Under the pieces are notes generated by a model, which made no database searches, was not told where the DNA came from, and saw nothing but the letters and a program-made list of their open reading frames with translations. The position numbers and the translations under genes were made by a program. 64,000 bases of DNA from Nipponacmea schrenckii (Eukaryota > Mollusca > Gastropoda > Lottiidae): contig JAUJPP010000005.1 of the NCBI GenBank assembly GCA_030562195.1, forward strand, positions 9,482,826 to 9,546,825, read 5' to 3'. Positions 45,945 to 56,479 of this stretch are shown here, one piece after another. Position 1 is the stretch's first letter, and the number at the start of each line of letters is the position of its first letter.

Positions 45945-46050
45945 GTGAAGATGTTTTGTGAACTTTTAAAAGTTTATCAGTGACACTGATAGCATCAATT
46001 TACACCATTCTAATTTTTACTATCACATCTGTTATTCCTGTTGTTATATA
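45945..46050. repeat. Dispersed repeat D, copy 4
   Basis: 'tttatcagtgacactgatag', 'catcaatttacaccattcta' and 'tatcacatctgttattcctg' follow the motif order of the other D copies. Confidence 0.5.
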
Positions 46051-46189
46051 GATACTTGTCTAAATAAGATATCACTATTGCAAAAGTTAGTTGAAGTGTA
46101 TGACCATAAATGCCTAACTTAAAATTGGAACCGTGTAAATCAGTGCTATCAGTGACCCTGGTGGTTATTAAACAGGGGTCTTCATCAAT

Positions 46190-46282
46190 AAAACTTAAAT
46201 TAAATCTGGATTATAAGAAATACAGTAATCTATACAGACAACAAAACTTAACTTAAAATCAATTTTAGTGATTGACCAATCT
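46190..46282. mobile_element. Partial MITE-A copy
   Basis: 'aaatctggattataagaaat', 'acagtaatctatacagac' and 'ttttagtgattgaccaat' match the central part of MITE-A. It ends where the complete copy starts. Confidence 0.65.
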
Positions 46283-46447
46283 AGGGCTGTATTCTCCATA
46301 ACTTAACTTAAATAAAAACCATATTTTAAGAAATACTTTAATCTGATTGGACAACAAAACTAAATTTAAAATAATGTTTAGTTATTAACCAATCAGATGT
46401 CTGGAACACTAAAATCATCTGAAGTTAAGTTTTCAACAATAAGGCCT
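46283..46447. mobile_element. MITE-A copy, apparently complete (165 bp)
   Basis: Begins 'agggctgtattctccataac' and ends 'aagttttcaacaataaggcc' plus t, whose reverse complement starts 'aggccttattg' and continues 'ttgaaaacttaactt'. That gives imperfect terminal inverted repeats of about 28 bp. The inner arms 'taatctgattgg' and 'ccaatcagat' also pair. No reading frame. This copy defines the MITE-A ends. Confidence 0.75.
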
Positions 46448-47148
46448 CAGATGACTGGAACACTAAAATCATCTTAAGTTAAGTTTTCAAGAATAAGGTC
46501 CCAGATGACTGGAACACTAAAATCATCTTAAGTTAAGTTTTCAAGAATAAGGCCTCAGATGACTGGAACACTAAAATCATCTTAAGTTAAGTTTTCAAGA
46601 ATAAGGTCCAGATGACTGGAACACTAAAATCATCTTAAGTTAAGTTTTCAAGAATAAGGCCCCAGATGACTGGAACACTAAAATCATCTTAAGTTAAGTT
46701 TTCAACAATAAGGTCTCAGATGACTGGAACACTAAAATCATCTTAGTTAAGTTTTCAGAATAAGGTCTAGATGACTGGAACACTAACATCATCTTAAGTT
46801 AAGTTTTCAAGAATAAGGTCTCAGATGACTGGAACACTAAAATCATCTTAAGTTAAGTTTTCAAGAATAAGGTCTCAGATGACTGGAACACTAAAATCAT
46901 CTTTAGTTAAGTTTTCAAGAATAAGGCCTCAGATGACTGGAACACTAAAATCATCTTAAGTTAAGTTTTCAAGAATAAGGCCTCAGATGACTGGAACACT
47001 AAAATCATCTTAAGTTAAGTTTTCAAGAATAAGGTCTCAGATGACTGGAACACTAAAATCATCTTCAGTAAAGTTTTCAAGAATAAGGTCTCAGATGACT
47101 GGAACACTTAAATCATCTTAAGTTAAGTTTTCAAGAATAAGGCCTCAG
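46445..47148. repeat. 54-bp array of the MITE-A right end, about 13 copies
   Basis: Unit: 'cctcagatgactggaacact', 'aaaatcatcttaagttaagt', 'tttcaagaataagg'. This is exactly the right terminal piece of the MITE-A copy that adjoins it at 46394-46447. Copies are nearly identical apart from a deleted one near 46735-46770. Orientation is constant. Confidence 0.95.
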
Positions 47149-48339
47149 TTAAGAAGTAAAAATCTCATGAACCCTTTCAGATTGTAAATGTCCATGACAC
47201 ACATATTAAATAAAGTAAATGTCTATAATATAAATCTAAATGAAAACTAACAACTGGGAGAAATAAACAAGTACTGGAGAATTTATTATGTCTAAGATCT
47301 GACAGGAAGGCTATCGAAGTAATCAAGTCCAATATACACCTGAACTCAAAAGGATTCAGATCTGACATATATTTAAATAAGCAATGTAAAATTTAAGCTA
47401 TGGTGGGCTCCTTGGCTATTCGTTTGACCAATCATATCTTAGTCTCAGAAACGTGAATTTTTACCTAAGCCAATCAGTAACAATGATCACAGGGTTCAAA
47501 TTCATATTTATCCCTAAGTATTCATGTTCGAATGTTAAAATGAGGATTCATCTTTTCTTGAGACCCATGATATATAAACTAATGTCCAAAAGAAATGATA
47601 CCACTTGTTTGCAAAAACAGTAAAGAAAAACTAAAAAATGCAGAACTTTAGGATTGGTGTAATACTTTTGAAAAATCTTTTATCAACATCTGTGCAGAAA
47701 TTCATTTCAATAAAATGTGTACAATCAATATGACAAGCCTTTAAAGATGGGTGGGGTCTGTCAGCTGTTTTGTACAGTTTATATTCACGTACAACTAGAG
47801 AGGGAATGTCACTTTCACAAAATTTGTGCTTTTTACCCAGAAGTGATTGATTCTTCCCAGTATTTTTGATCGATTATGAGTTGTTATGGATGTGCAATAC
47901 ATATTAGCAGGTTTTCATATAAAAACATTCACTTTGTGAAAAAAAAAATTGAAAAACATTGGTATCCTTTCTTTTGGACACTACTTTATAAAAAGACATA
48001 TAGGCAGGCATTGAAAGTACAATTCTTTTTTACAGTATTATTGAAAGAAATATGACATGCAAAGCTTAACTTTTTTTTTAGTATTCACAAAGTTAGTTTG
48101 ATACGGTAATTAAACATTTAAATCTATAAAACAAAGCTCAAATTTCTATTTTGGTATTTTTATTAGCACCAACAAATGTTTCATTTTTAAAATGTTTATT
48201 TTATAAATGTTCTCAACGGTAAAAACGAGCCATAATTAACAAGAGTAATGAGTTTTCATGATTACTGTAAAAATATCAAATATATATAAAGATAACAAAT
48301 ATTGTTTGAGTTGGAAAGGGGAGATTCTATGGAGGTCCA
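47149..48339. other. Unique AT-rich sequence, about 1.2 kb
   Basis: No repeat or exon recognised. Confidence 0.5.
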
Positions 48340-48905
48340 TTTATTTTGTTACATAATTTAGCAGATGGTTTGTATCCTCTATTAAAGTTGTTATCCCAGT
48401 TATAACATTTCAGATGTTAATTTGCTTAGGTGATTTTTTATGGCAGGCTGTAGCTCAATCAGTGATAGTGTTGGAATCTTCAGATCATTATCAATATATA
48501 AGTTGTATCTACTATTAAAGGAGTTATCCCAGTTATAACATTTCAGATGTTAATTTGCATAGGTTATTTTTTATGGAAGGCTGTAGCTCAATCAGTGATA
48601 GTGTTGGAATATCTACATCATAATAAATATATTTGCATATCTAATAGATGGTTTGTATCCACTATTAAAGTTGTTATCCCAGTTAGGGAATATTTCAGAT
48701 TTTACTTTGCATAGGTAATTTCTAAGATCTGGAATACATAAATATCAATAGATGGTTTGTATCTACTATCAAAGTTGTTATCCCAGTTAGGGAATATTTC
48801 AGATGTTAATTTGTTTCTGATGATTTTTATGAGGGCTGTAGTACAGGGGGTTAAAGTGTTGGAATATTTACATCATTGTCAATATATTTAGGTATGTGTA
48901 CTCAA
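48340..48905. repeat. ~160-bp tandem repeat with tRNA-like motif, about 3.5 copies
   Basis: Units contain 'gatggtttgtatcctctatt', 'aaagttgttatcccagtta', 'atttcagatgttaatttgc' and 'ggctgtagctcaatcagtga' plus 'tagtgttgg'. The last piece resembles a tRNA D-arm/A-box (tagctcaatcag), so this may be a third SINE-head-derived array. It is well preserved only in the first two copies (48450 and 48583). Confidence 0.75.
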
Positions 48906-49439
48906 ATCAAATCAGTTAGTCCTTTGATTAATTTCCTGAGTCACAAATAATTACGCTCAAATCCACTTCGTTTAATGACCAATCGAAAATTTGCAAATCT
49001 GTCGCTTTATACTCTTCTAAAATATTTATTCTTTTAATTCATTGACCTAGCTACTTTAAATCCTCTGAAATCTACTTGTCTTTATTACATATCAGTTTAT
49101 ACTTTAGATAAAAAACTTCTTAGGTTGTTGGAACATCTAGCTTTTAATGAACACACACCGAGAGAGTTAACACCCAATGTTTTTAACGCCCTTGTCAAGA
49201 TTATCAATCAAGATAACGCAACCAGGTAAGTAGGTTTTTAACGCCAAGTATATTTCATAACGCTTACGATTCTCAGGTGGAATCTTTTTTTTACCTCCAC
49301 AAGTAGAAAACCATCGTCTTGTTAAAGCTATAAGTTTATTTTATGAAGAGAAACTTTTCTTAACAATCATGAAGAAACTATAAAAACTAAAATTTCAGGG
49401 TGGCATTTTAAAAAAAACAAATGCTTTTTTTGTGTGTTA
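48906..49439. other. Unique AT-rich sequence, nothing recognised
   Basis: No repeat or exon seen. Confidence 0.45.
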
Positions 49440-49640
49440 AATACAGGCCTGTAGGTATAGGGGTCAGGAGGGTAATGCTCTACACATTAGAGATCCCTCA
49501 ACAGTTGGCAATTGAAAAAAGAATATGCCAATGCTGCTGACTGTGAAATATTACCCTCATTTCTCACTGCATGGCGTTACCTGTCTTCATTAGCCCATAA
49601 TATGCAGAAGAGTAGGATGTAAAATTTCATTTTATTTTAT
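49440..49640 (+). mobile_element. S1 SINE-like element, head missing
   Basis: 'tagagatccctcaacagttg', 'gcaattgaaaaaagaatatg', 'tcactgcatggcgttacc', 'tgtcttcattagcccataat' and 'gaagagtaggatgtaaaatt'. Orientation matches the 38.3-kb copy. It ends in a 'ttcattttattttatt' tail, which fits a SINE 3' tail. Confidence 0.8.
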
Positions 49641-49969
49641 TTTGGAAAAAATAGGGTCTGGTTTCTCCATAATGAATTGATCAAAGTAGAAAGTAATTAT
49701 ATTTTTATTCAAAATAGAACTTAACATGATAATTTACTTTCGCTTTCTTTTTTTTATGGAGTAAAATAACACATTGGTGAGTCTAACCTTTTACATCGGC
49801 AGGTGTTTGCAATCTATTTCTCAAACTTCCATGTTCGAGGAAAAAACTATAAAAATTTCTCAGTTCAAAATAACATAGGCTTTATCTAGATAAATAATCA
49901 ACAAGTTTAAAATTATTACAAAAATATTTGTTTACTAGAGAACTTAAAACACAAGATGAAAGTTTCAGC
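49641..49969. other. Unique AT-rich sequence, nothing recognised
   Basis: Nothing identifiable. Confidence 0.4.
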
Positions 49970-50795
49970 TGCACTGCAGGCTCCTACAACCTCTCCTACA
50001 ACCTCTCTTACAACCTCTCTTACAACCTCTCTTACAACCTCTCCTACAACCTCTCTTACAACCTCTCTTACAACCTCTCTTACAACCTCTCTACAACCTC
50101 TCCTACAACCTCTCCTACAACCTCTCTTACAACCTCTCTTACAACCTCTCCTACAACCTCTCCTACAACCTCTCTTACAACCTCTCTACAACCTCTCTTA
50201 CAACCTCTCTTACAACCTCTTCTACAACCTCTCTTACAACCTCTCTTACAACTCCTAACTCCTACAACCTCTCTTACAACCTCTCTTACAACCTCTTACA
50301 ACCTCTCTTACAACCTCTCCTACAACCTCTCTTACAACCTCTCCTACAACCTCTCCTACAACCTCTCTTACAACCTCTCCTACAACCTCTCTACAACCTC
50401 TCTTACAACCTCTTCTACAACCTCTCTTACAACCTCTCTTACAACCTCTCTTACAACCTCTCCTACAACCTCTCTTCGGCCTCTCTTACAACCTCTTCTA
50501 CAACCTCTGCTACAACCTCTCTTACAACCTCTCCTACAACCTCTCTTACAACCTCTCCTTCAACCTCTCTTACAACCTCTCCTACAACCTCTCTTACAAC
50601 CTCTCCTACAACCTCTCCTACATCTCTTACAACCTCTCCTACAACCTCTCCTACATCTCTTACAACCTCTCCTACATCTCTTACAACCTCTCCTACATCT
50701 CTTACAACCTCTCCTACAACCTCTCCTACATCTCTTACAACCTCTCCTACAACCTCTCCTACAACCACTCCTTAAACCTCTCCTACAACTGTGTT
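49970..50795. repeat. 12-bp pyrimidine-rich array 'tacaacctctct', about 68 copies
   Basis: Unit 'tacaacctctct' with a c/t change at the last base and some 11-bp and 9-bp forms (the 'tacatctc' variant clusters at 50620-50740). The plus strand is almost devoid of G. Frames on both strands stay open (289 codons plus, 101 codons minus) and encode Thr/Ser/Leu- or Val/Glu-rich repeats. These are consequences of the 12-bp period and are not supported as genes. Confidence 0.95.
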
Positions 50796-50949
50796 AGTTA
50801 AATCAGCTTCTAGAGAGTCCACCAAGTATGTTCGGTTGGTATTTTAGGAATGTGAGCTTGGCATCCCCTTTAAAGGGATCGCGTAAAGCATATCATGTTC
50901 ATTGAGTAGTTTGGTTAAATATTTTGGTTTGCTAACTGGTTAAAAAAAA
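50796..50949. other. Short unique spacer
   Basis: Nothing recognised. Confidence 0.3.
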
Positions 50950-51045
50950 GTTAACCCATTGCACACTGCATGGCATTATTTACCTTTATTATAAAGCAAG
51001 ACATCAAACTTTTGAAGAGAGAACAATGAAATTCCATTTAATTTA
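50950..51045 (+). mobile_element. Short S1 fragment
   Basis: 'ccattgcacactgcatggca', 'ttatttacctttattataaa' and 'gaacaatgaaattccattta' follow the S1 end order with substantial divergence. Confidence 0.55.
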
Positions 51046-51465
51046 AATTTTACAGAAAATCCCAGTTGAGAAACGAAAAATAAATCTGTTTGGCCTCATC
51101 AGTCAGTCCTGATGGACATTTTAAATATACCAAGCTTTCATGCGTCATTCCGAAAATAATTCCAGAATGATTCGACCAATAAACTAAGAGAAAAACTATC
51201 TTTTTGTAGATTAATTTTAAATTACTTTGCTCTCAAAGTTAAATGATAGACAAGAATTGAAATGAAAGTTAAACAATGGTCGGAACGGGGGTGTTTTAAC
51301 GTCTGGTAAATAACGATCCAAGATCAAAAAACAATTACTTATTTTAAAAATGTAAAGGAATAGATGTGATTAAAGAGATAACGTGGGTTGAAATGAAACT
51401 ATGTGAACACTCTAAAAAGGTTTTCGTAACTAAATTATGACTCGAAATGCCCAAGCTATGTGAGA
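51046..51465. other. Unique AT-rich sequence, nothing recognised
   Basis: The 119-codon minus-strand frame at 51344-51703 spans this spacer and the S2 copy that follows; its middle is translated S2. Confidence 0.45.
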
Positions 51466-51665
51466 AAATGACTGCTGTCGGTTCCCAAGTCATCTTCACT
51501 CCTAATTCCAGTCCATCCAGTTGTAAATGGGTAAGGATAACCTTGGAAAGATCAATGCCAAGAGGTTTGGCCAAGGACCAGCTGGTAGAAAGGATCCCGT
51601 CACGGCAGACTTGGGAACATAAGTTGTTATCCTTGTAAAATATAGTTGTTTCTTTCTTTCTTTTC
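51466..51665 (+). mobile_element. S2 SINE-like element, head missing
   Basis: 'aagtcatcttcactcctaat', 'tccagtccatccagttgtaa', 'atgggtaaggataaccttgg', 'aaagatcaatgccaagaggt', 'ttggccaaggaccagctggt', 'agaaaggatcccgtcacggc' and 'aagttgttatccttgtaaaa', with a 'gtttctttctttctttt' tail. Body and tail are well preserved. Confidence 0.88.
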
Positions 51666-51816
51666 GTAACAATATCTACGTCAACCACAATTTTTATTAT
51701 CATACCCCCAAAAAAACGGTCGATTTTTTGACATTATGAAGATAATATGACGTTGACGTTGTTAGCCGAAGTTCTCGCATCTGATTGGATGAATACATAC
51801 GCGAAATATTTCGTTG
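51666..51816. other. Unique left flank of the tandem duplication
   Basis: Contains 'gcgaaatatttcg', a short near-palindrome. It is present only beside the left copy, which helps place the duplication breakpoint. Confidence 0.4.
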
Positions 51817-52181
51817 CAAAAAGGTAGAAATGATTCCTACTCTTTTTACGATTGTCGGAGCAATTTTTTCGCTGCAAATTGAGTATTTCTTCTCAATACG
51901 CATGCACAGAGACAAAAAATCGCTTCGCACGAAATAAATTGTTCTATGGTCAAGGCCTTTAAACAATCCTACATTATAAATACTTATTCAAAACAACAAC
52001 AAGGCTGTGTTTGTGTGGTATTAGTCGTAATCCCTCCTGAAACATTCCTATCAATGTTAATACAACATGATCTCCAGACTATTGCTGTTATATCACAACT
52101 AATCAAACTCAGCCTAATAAACTATAATCTTATAATCACTATCTTAATTACTGTTTAATCAGTTACAAACAATCTGCAAGG

Positions 52182-52950
52182 TCTAAGTACTAATTCTGAA
52201 CCACCATTTGTTAAAGGTACCTGAAGGAAAATGAAATATGTTTTACACTGTCATGGTGGAAATGAACCCTGGATCTTCAGGTTAGTCAGCAAGCATCTAA
52301 CTCACTGTGTCACTACAGCCCTCTACTGACAGGGTTGAAGTATTATCTCAGCCTATACTAGGATTGAACCCTGGACCTTTAGGTTAGCTAACTCACTGAG
52401 CCACCACAACTCTCTACTGAAAGGTTTGAAGCATTTTCTACACACTTGTTTAAACAGTTCCCAACATGCTCCACTTTCTAAGTACTAATTCTGAACGGCC
52501 ATTTGTTAATGGTACCTGAAGGAAAATGAAATATGTTTTACACTGTCATGGTGGAAATGAACCCTAGATCTTCAGGTTAGTCAGCAAGGGTCAAACTCAC
52601 TGTGCCACCACAAACAGTTCAAAACCATCTTCAAAGTCTAAGTACTAATTCTGAACGGCCATTTGTTAAAGGTACCTGAAGGAAAATGAAATATGTTTTA
52701 CACTGTCATGGTGGAAATGAACCCTGGATCTTCAGGTTAGTCAGCAAGGGTCAAACTCACTGTGCCACCACAAACAGTTCAAAACCATCTGCAAAGTCTA
52801 AGTACTAATTCTGAACAATCATTGTAAAAGGTACCTGAAGGAAAATGAAATATGTTTTACACGGTCATGGTGGAAATGAACCCTGGATCTTCAAGTAAGC
52901 CAGCAGGCATCTAACTCACTGTGTCACTTCAGCTCTCTACTGATAGGGTT
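52182..52950. repeat. ~160-bp array containing S1 heads, left copy (four units)
   Basis: Units start 'tctaagtactaattctgaac' at 52182, 52477, 52637 and 52797 and contain 'ggtacctgaaggaaaatgaa', 'gtcatggtggaaatgaaccc', 'tggatcttcaggttagtcag' and 'actcactgtgccacca'. The last three pieces are an S1 head on the minus strand. The first unit is longer because it holds a second head ('aggattgaaccctggacctt'). Confidence 0.9.
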
Positions 52951-53004
52951 GAAGCATTTTCTAGACATGTGTCAAGAGTGAACCCTGGATTTTCACATGA
53001 GTTT

Positions 53005-53230
53005 TAATCTCGATCGGTGTGTGAAAGTTCGATGACCTTGAATAAGTTAACTTCACTCACAATTCCAGTCCACCCAGCTGTAAATGGGTACGGATAATAA
53101 GGGAAAGATCAATGGCAAGAGTTTTGGCCAAGGACAAGCTGGTAGAAAGGATCCCTGTCATGGTGGACTTGTGAACCTAAGTTGTTATCCTTGTAAAATA
53201 TAATTGCTCTTTCTTTCTTTTTGTTTGTTA
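53005..53230 (+). mobile_element. S2 SINE-like element, left duplication copy
   Basis: 'tttaatctcgatcggtgtgt', 'gaaagttcgatgaccttgaa', 'cacccagctgtaaatgggta', 'gggaaagatcaatggcaaga', 'acaagctggtagaaaggatc' and 'aagttgttatccttgtaaaa', with a 'tctttctttctttttg' tail. The A-box part of the head is lost. Confidence 0.9.
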
Positions 53231-54104
53231 GTAAGCAAAGCATCAAACATTCTGAGCCACCAGGGCTCTCTCCAACTGTCAAATGAATCTAAAATGAGCA
53301 GTCTGTAGCTCACAAGACTATGGATACTGTCCATTCTACTGCAACTAGAACCAGACCAGTTTCTTGACTTATCACCTCAGTGCTCTAAAAACAAAGGTCA
53401 GTGTTCTTAGTTTAAAGATTTACAATTCAGATTTTCTTTAAGGCTCCATCACTCAATAGTTCGTGTAAAAAAAACCTTTGTGAATTTGAAACTAATTGCT
53501 GCATGATGTATCACTTTCACCCTTTTTTCAAATTCTCTGTTAAAAAATTTCAATACATTTTGTTTTATTTGCTATTATAACAGGCAATTATCGCTATGGT
53601 GAGCTTTTTAACGTCAGATAATAGGAGCCAGTTGTCTTGGAATGACTCGCAGGAAAAAAACAGAGGCATCAATTTAATGGCAGCATTACATTAATAAGAT
53701 TTAAACATGCTGCCAACATTGCATCCAAATTGAAGTTAGATAGATGATTTTAGAATACAAATTGTTTTGAAATTTAAATTCGCCTATCATCTTATCCTGA
53801 CAAAACTCATCTTTCTTCCATGTAATTTGACAAAAATAAAATTCTGTTTTTTCTCAATATCATGGTAATTTGTTGAGTTATCGAGAAAATATTCATTCGT
53901 TTTAGAAATCGTGCAAAAAATAGCTCGAGTGATTGGTGGGGAAGTTTTCAGTTGTGAAATAATTTGGGAGAATGGATTCGTACCCCAACGGAAGATTACA
54001 TTTGTCTTCAATGAACCCACCTTCAATGTTTTGAAATAGAAGAGATTTTAGTTCACCAGTTCAGCAATTTGGATTGAAAGCTTGGGTCGGAATCCATTGA
54101 AATG

Positions 54105-54205
54105 ATTGGAGTTTAACATCCAAAAGTTGATCTCAATCTTTGAAGCCTGGACCTTCAGGTTGGCAAGTAAGCATTTAGCTGACAGAGCCACAGAGGCTTT
54201 CTTGA
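54105..54205 (-). mobile_element. S1 SINE-like element with internal deletion
   Basis: Only the outer parts remain: 'attggagtttaacatcc' joins directly to 'aaaagttgatctcaatcttt', 'gaagcctggaccttcaggtt' and 'gacagagccacagaggc'. The right duplication copy has about 218 additional bases here. The junction has a shared 'tcc'. Confidence 0.85.
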
Positions 54206-54354
54206 ATCCCCTAGTAACAACTGTATTTAATTGTAGGCCAACTTAACACTAGATTTTCATTCTTAAAAGAGATATAGATATCAGCTGATAAATAAAAGAC
54301 CTCTTTCTCCATTTTTAAAAACACAAGATGCATTCAAAAAGTCAAGTATGCAAT

Positions 54355-54440
54355 TCGACCAATGGTGGAATTTTAACCTTGACCTTCAGACTAGCGAGCG
54401 AGCGAGCTAGCGTGTAAATCACTGAGTGACTTCAGCCTTG
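54355..54440 (-). mobile_element. S1-like head remnant, left duplication copy
   Basis: Plus strand reads 'ggtggaattttaaccttgac', 'cttcagactagcgagcgagc' and 'atcactgagtgacttcagcc', a diverged S1 head. The matching copy lies at about 59195-59275. The left copy has an extra 'gagcgagc' microrepeat, and the right copy reads 'gagcatgaaccgg' instead. Confidence 0.6.
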
Positions 54441-55119
54441 TATCTTAACAAGCAGCTACAGATACTTGTTATAACTCTGCAATTGGGTAATCAGAGTTGA
54501 ACATAATGGCCAGTGGCATCAAAATAGTTCTTTTTTAATAAGTTTTCATAAAAATAAAAAACCATGAAAAAACGTAAAATACCTAATAAACGAGTAAGAA
54601 GAATGACTAATAGAAAGAGCTAACTGAGTAAAGAAAGAGTAATGTGAAGATGATACTATCAATGTATTATTTTATTTGTGTTGAATACGGTAAATCAAAT
54701 TAGATTGGTGAGACTGGATAGTTTTTCACGCTCAAGGGAGAACAATTATACATGGATTCATTTTCTTTCACTTTCAAAATACCTTTTAAATAGATTTTTC
54801 ATTGATATACATGCAGTTTTTTTATATCTTGTGCAATTTCTCATGTGACTTTTGGGAAATTAAATGGAAATATCGGTTTTCACACAATGTTAATTTCCAA
54901 GGCAATGGAGTTGAACAATTTCCTTTCCTTGGAATCATTGAGTAAGTGAAATGAAATGCAGATTTCCATCCTGTCTTTGGCGAAAGACAGAAAACAAACG
55001 TGTTGAAGCTTGAAAGAATATTGTATAAACTTTCTAACTAATGATATATATTTAAGTTGTTCAGTAATTCAGAAAAGAAATGGAGTTTTACATCCATTGT
55101 TGATTATTAAGATCAATAC

Positions 55120-55745
55120 ATAATATTCCATATCAATCTATCAATGGATCAGATTAACACCAGGCATTATTACTAGTGGCTAAATAAACCATCCTATATT
55201 TTTGAATGGAGATTCACATCCTTTGTTGAGTTGAGACCAATACATAATATTCCACATTAATCTCTCTATGAGGAGATTTACACAAGGCATCAGTACCAGT
55301 AGCAATCAAACCATCCTATATTTTTATACAAGGCACCACAAGATGGTGGACCATGGATGACTGGTTGTCTGATGGTAAATGGTGGCGGGTGGTAAACTTG
55401 GGGTATACCTAGATCATGCATCAATAGGGGTATAGCAAGATGGTGCACCAACAAGTGATGAGTGATATGGTAGACTTAGGCAAATCAAACCAACCTATGT
55501 TTTCCATAATAATACATCAATTAGATTTACATCAGGCATCAACAACAATGGTAATAATGGTAGGCTTATAGACTTTGGCCAATCAAACCAACCTATATTT
55601 TTTGTACAAGGCATCACATAAGGTGTAACATGGATCATGAGTGGTGTGGTAGACTTTGGCAAATCAAACCAACCTATATTTTTATACAAGACATCACAAG
55701 ATGATGAGTGGTGTGGTAGACTTTGGCAAATCAAACCAACCTATA
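55120..55745. repeat. ~60-bp diverged repeats around 'caaatcaaaccaacctatat'
   Basis: The phrase 'aatcaaaccaacctatat' or 'aatcaaaccatcctatat' recurs near 55186, 55306, 55484, 55574, 55658 and 55726. Between them are 'tacaaggcatcaca' and 'tggtagactttggc'. Spacing varies. The right duplication copy has the same zone at 59990-60615. Confidence 0.75.
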
Positions 55746-55949
55746 TATTAGGGGTCAGATTTGATGCAGGTTGTTAAAGTGATCCGTGTGTGTATCTGTA
55801 TAATTGCTGATGGTGAAGAAGATATTGACACAATACATGTCATACCTAACAGATTATATCTCTAGTTAATATTGATCCCTTGATACCACCCTGCCATATT
55901 TTCAAATCTCTGTCATCATATTAATAACACTCAATAAATTACCCTCTAC

Positions 55950-56080
55950 TTTAAAATGGTGCAGCCGTCACGAAAATTCAGAAAATTGAAATGAAAATTA
56001 CTTAAATATGAGGCCATGTTTCATAAAAAGTTTTGGTATTTCAGGGAATCTTGATTTTGAAGGGAGAACTCTATTCTCTA
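55950..56080. repeat. Module E, copy 1
   Basis: 'ttaaaatggtgcagccgtca', 'gaaaattgaaatgaaaatta', 'atgaggccatgtttcat', 'ttggtatttcagggaatctt' and 'gaagggagaactctatt'. Related copies occur at 60775, 61125 and 61275. Confidence 0.7.
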
Positions 56081-56479
56081 CTTGACATGTAATGTAATGT
56101 CATTTTCTTAGTACAAAAAAGGTAGAAATGATTCCTACTCTTTTTACGATTGTCGGAGCAATTTTTTCGCTGCAAATTGAGTATTTCTTCTCAATACGCA
56201 TGCACAGAGACAAAAAATCGCTTCGCACGAAATAAATTGTTCTATGGTCAAGGCCTTTAAACAATCCTACATTATAAATACTTATTAAAAACAACAACAA
56301 GGCTGTGTTTGTGTGGTATTAGTCGTAATCCCTCCTGAAACATTCCTATCAATGTTAATACAACATGATCTCCAGACTATTGCTGTTATATCACAGCTAA
56401 TCAAACTCAGCCTAATAAACTATAATCTTATAATCACTATCTTAATTACTGTTTAATCAGTTACAAACAATCTGCAAGG

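Larger units (their letters stand above)
51817..56113. repeat. Tandem segmental duplication, left copy (~4.3 kb)
   Basis: Starts at 'caaaaaggtagaaatgattc' and ends with 'aatgtcattttctt' at 56096-56109. The right copy starts at the matching position 56114 and ends with the same 14-mer at 60901-60914. Within it, in order: a unique start, a ~160-bp repeat array (52182-52950), an S2 element (53005-53230), a long unique stretch (53231-54110), a deleted S1 element (54105-54205), a second S1-head remnant (54355-54440), unique sequence, and a ~60-bp repeat zone (55120-55745). Minus-strand frames inside, including the 79-codon one at 53787-54026, are unrecognised. Confidence 0.93.

Noticed and set aside
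49928..50797. 289-codon plus-strand frame and 101-codon minus-strand frame that look like low-complexity repeat proteins
   Set aside because: They are translations of the 12-bp array, open on both strands, and the plus-strand one changes residue pattern wherever the repeat length slips.
51430..51720. Promoter region next to the S2 copy
   Set aside because: No TATA/initiator arrangement or downstream gene could be supported.
51700..51966. 88-codon minus-strand frame, with part recurring at 56100-56300, considered as a possible transposon fragment
   Set aside because: The recurrence is again the segmental duplication, and the half outside the duplication is not conserved. I cannot assign it to a family.
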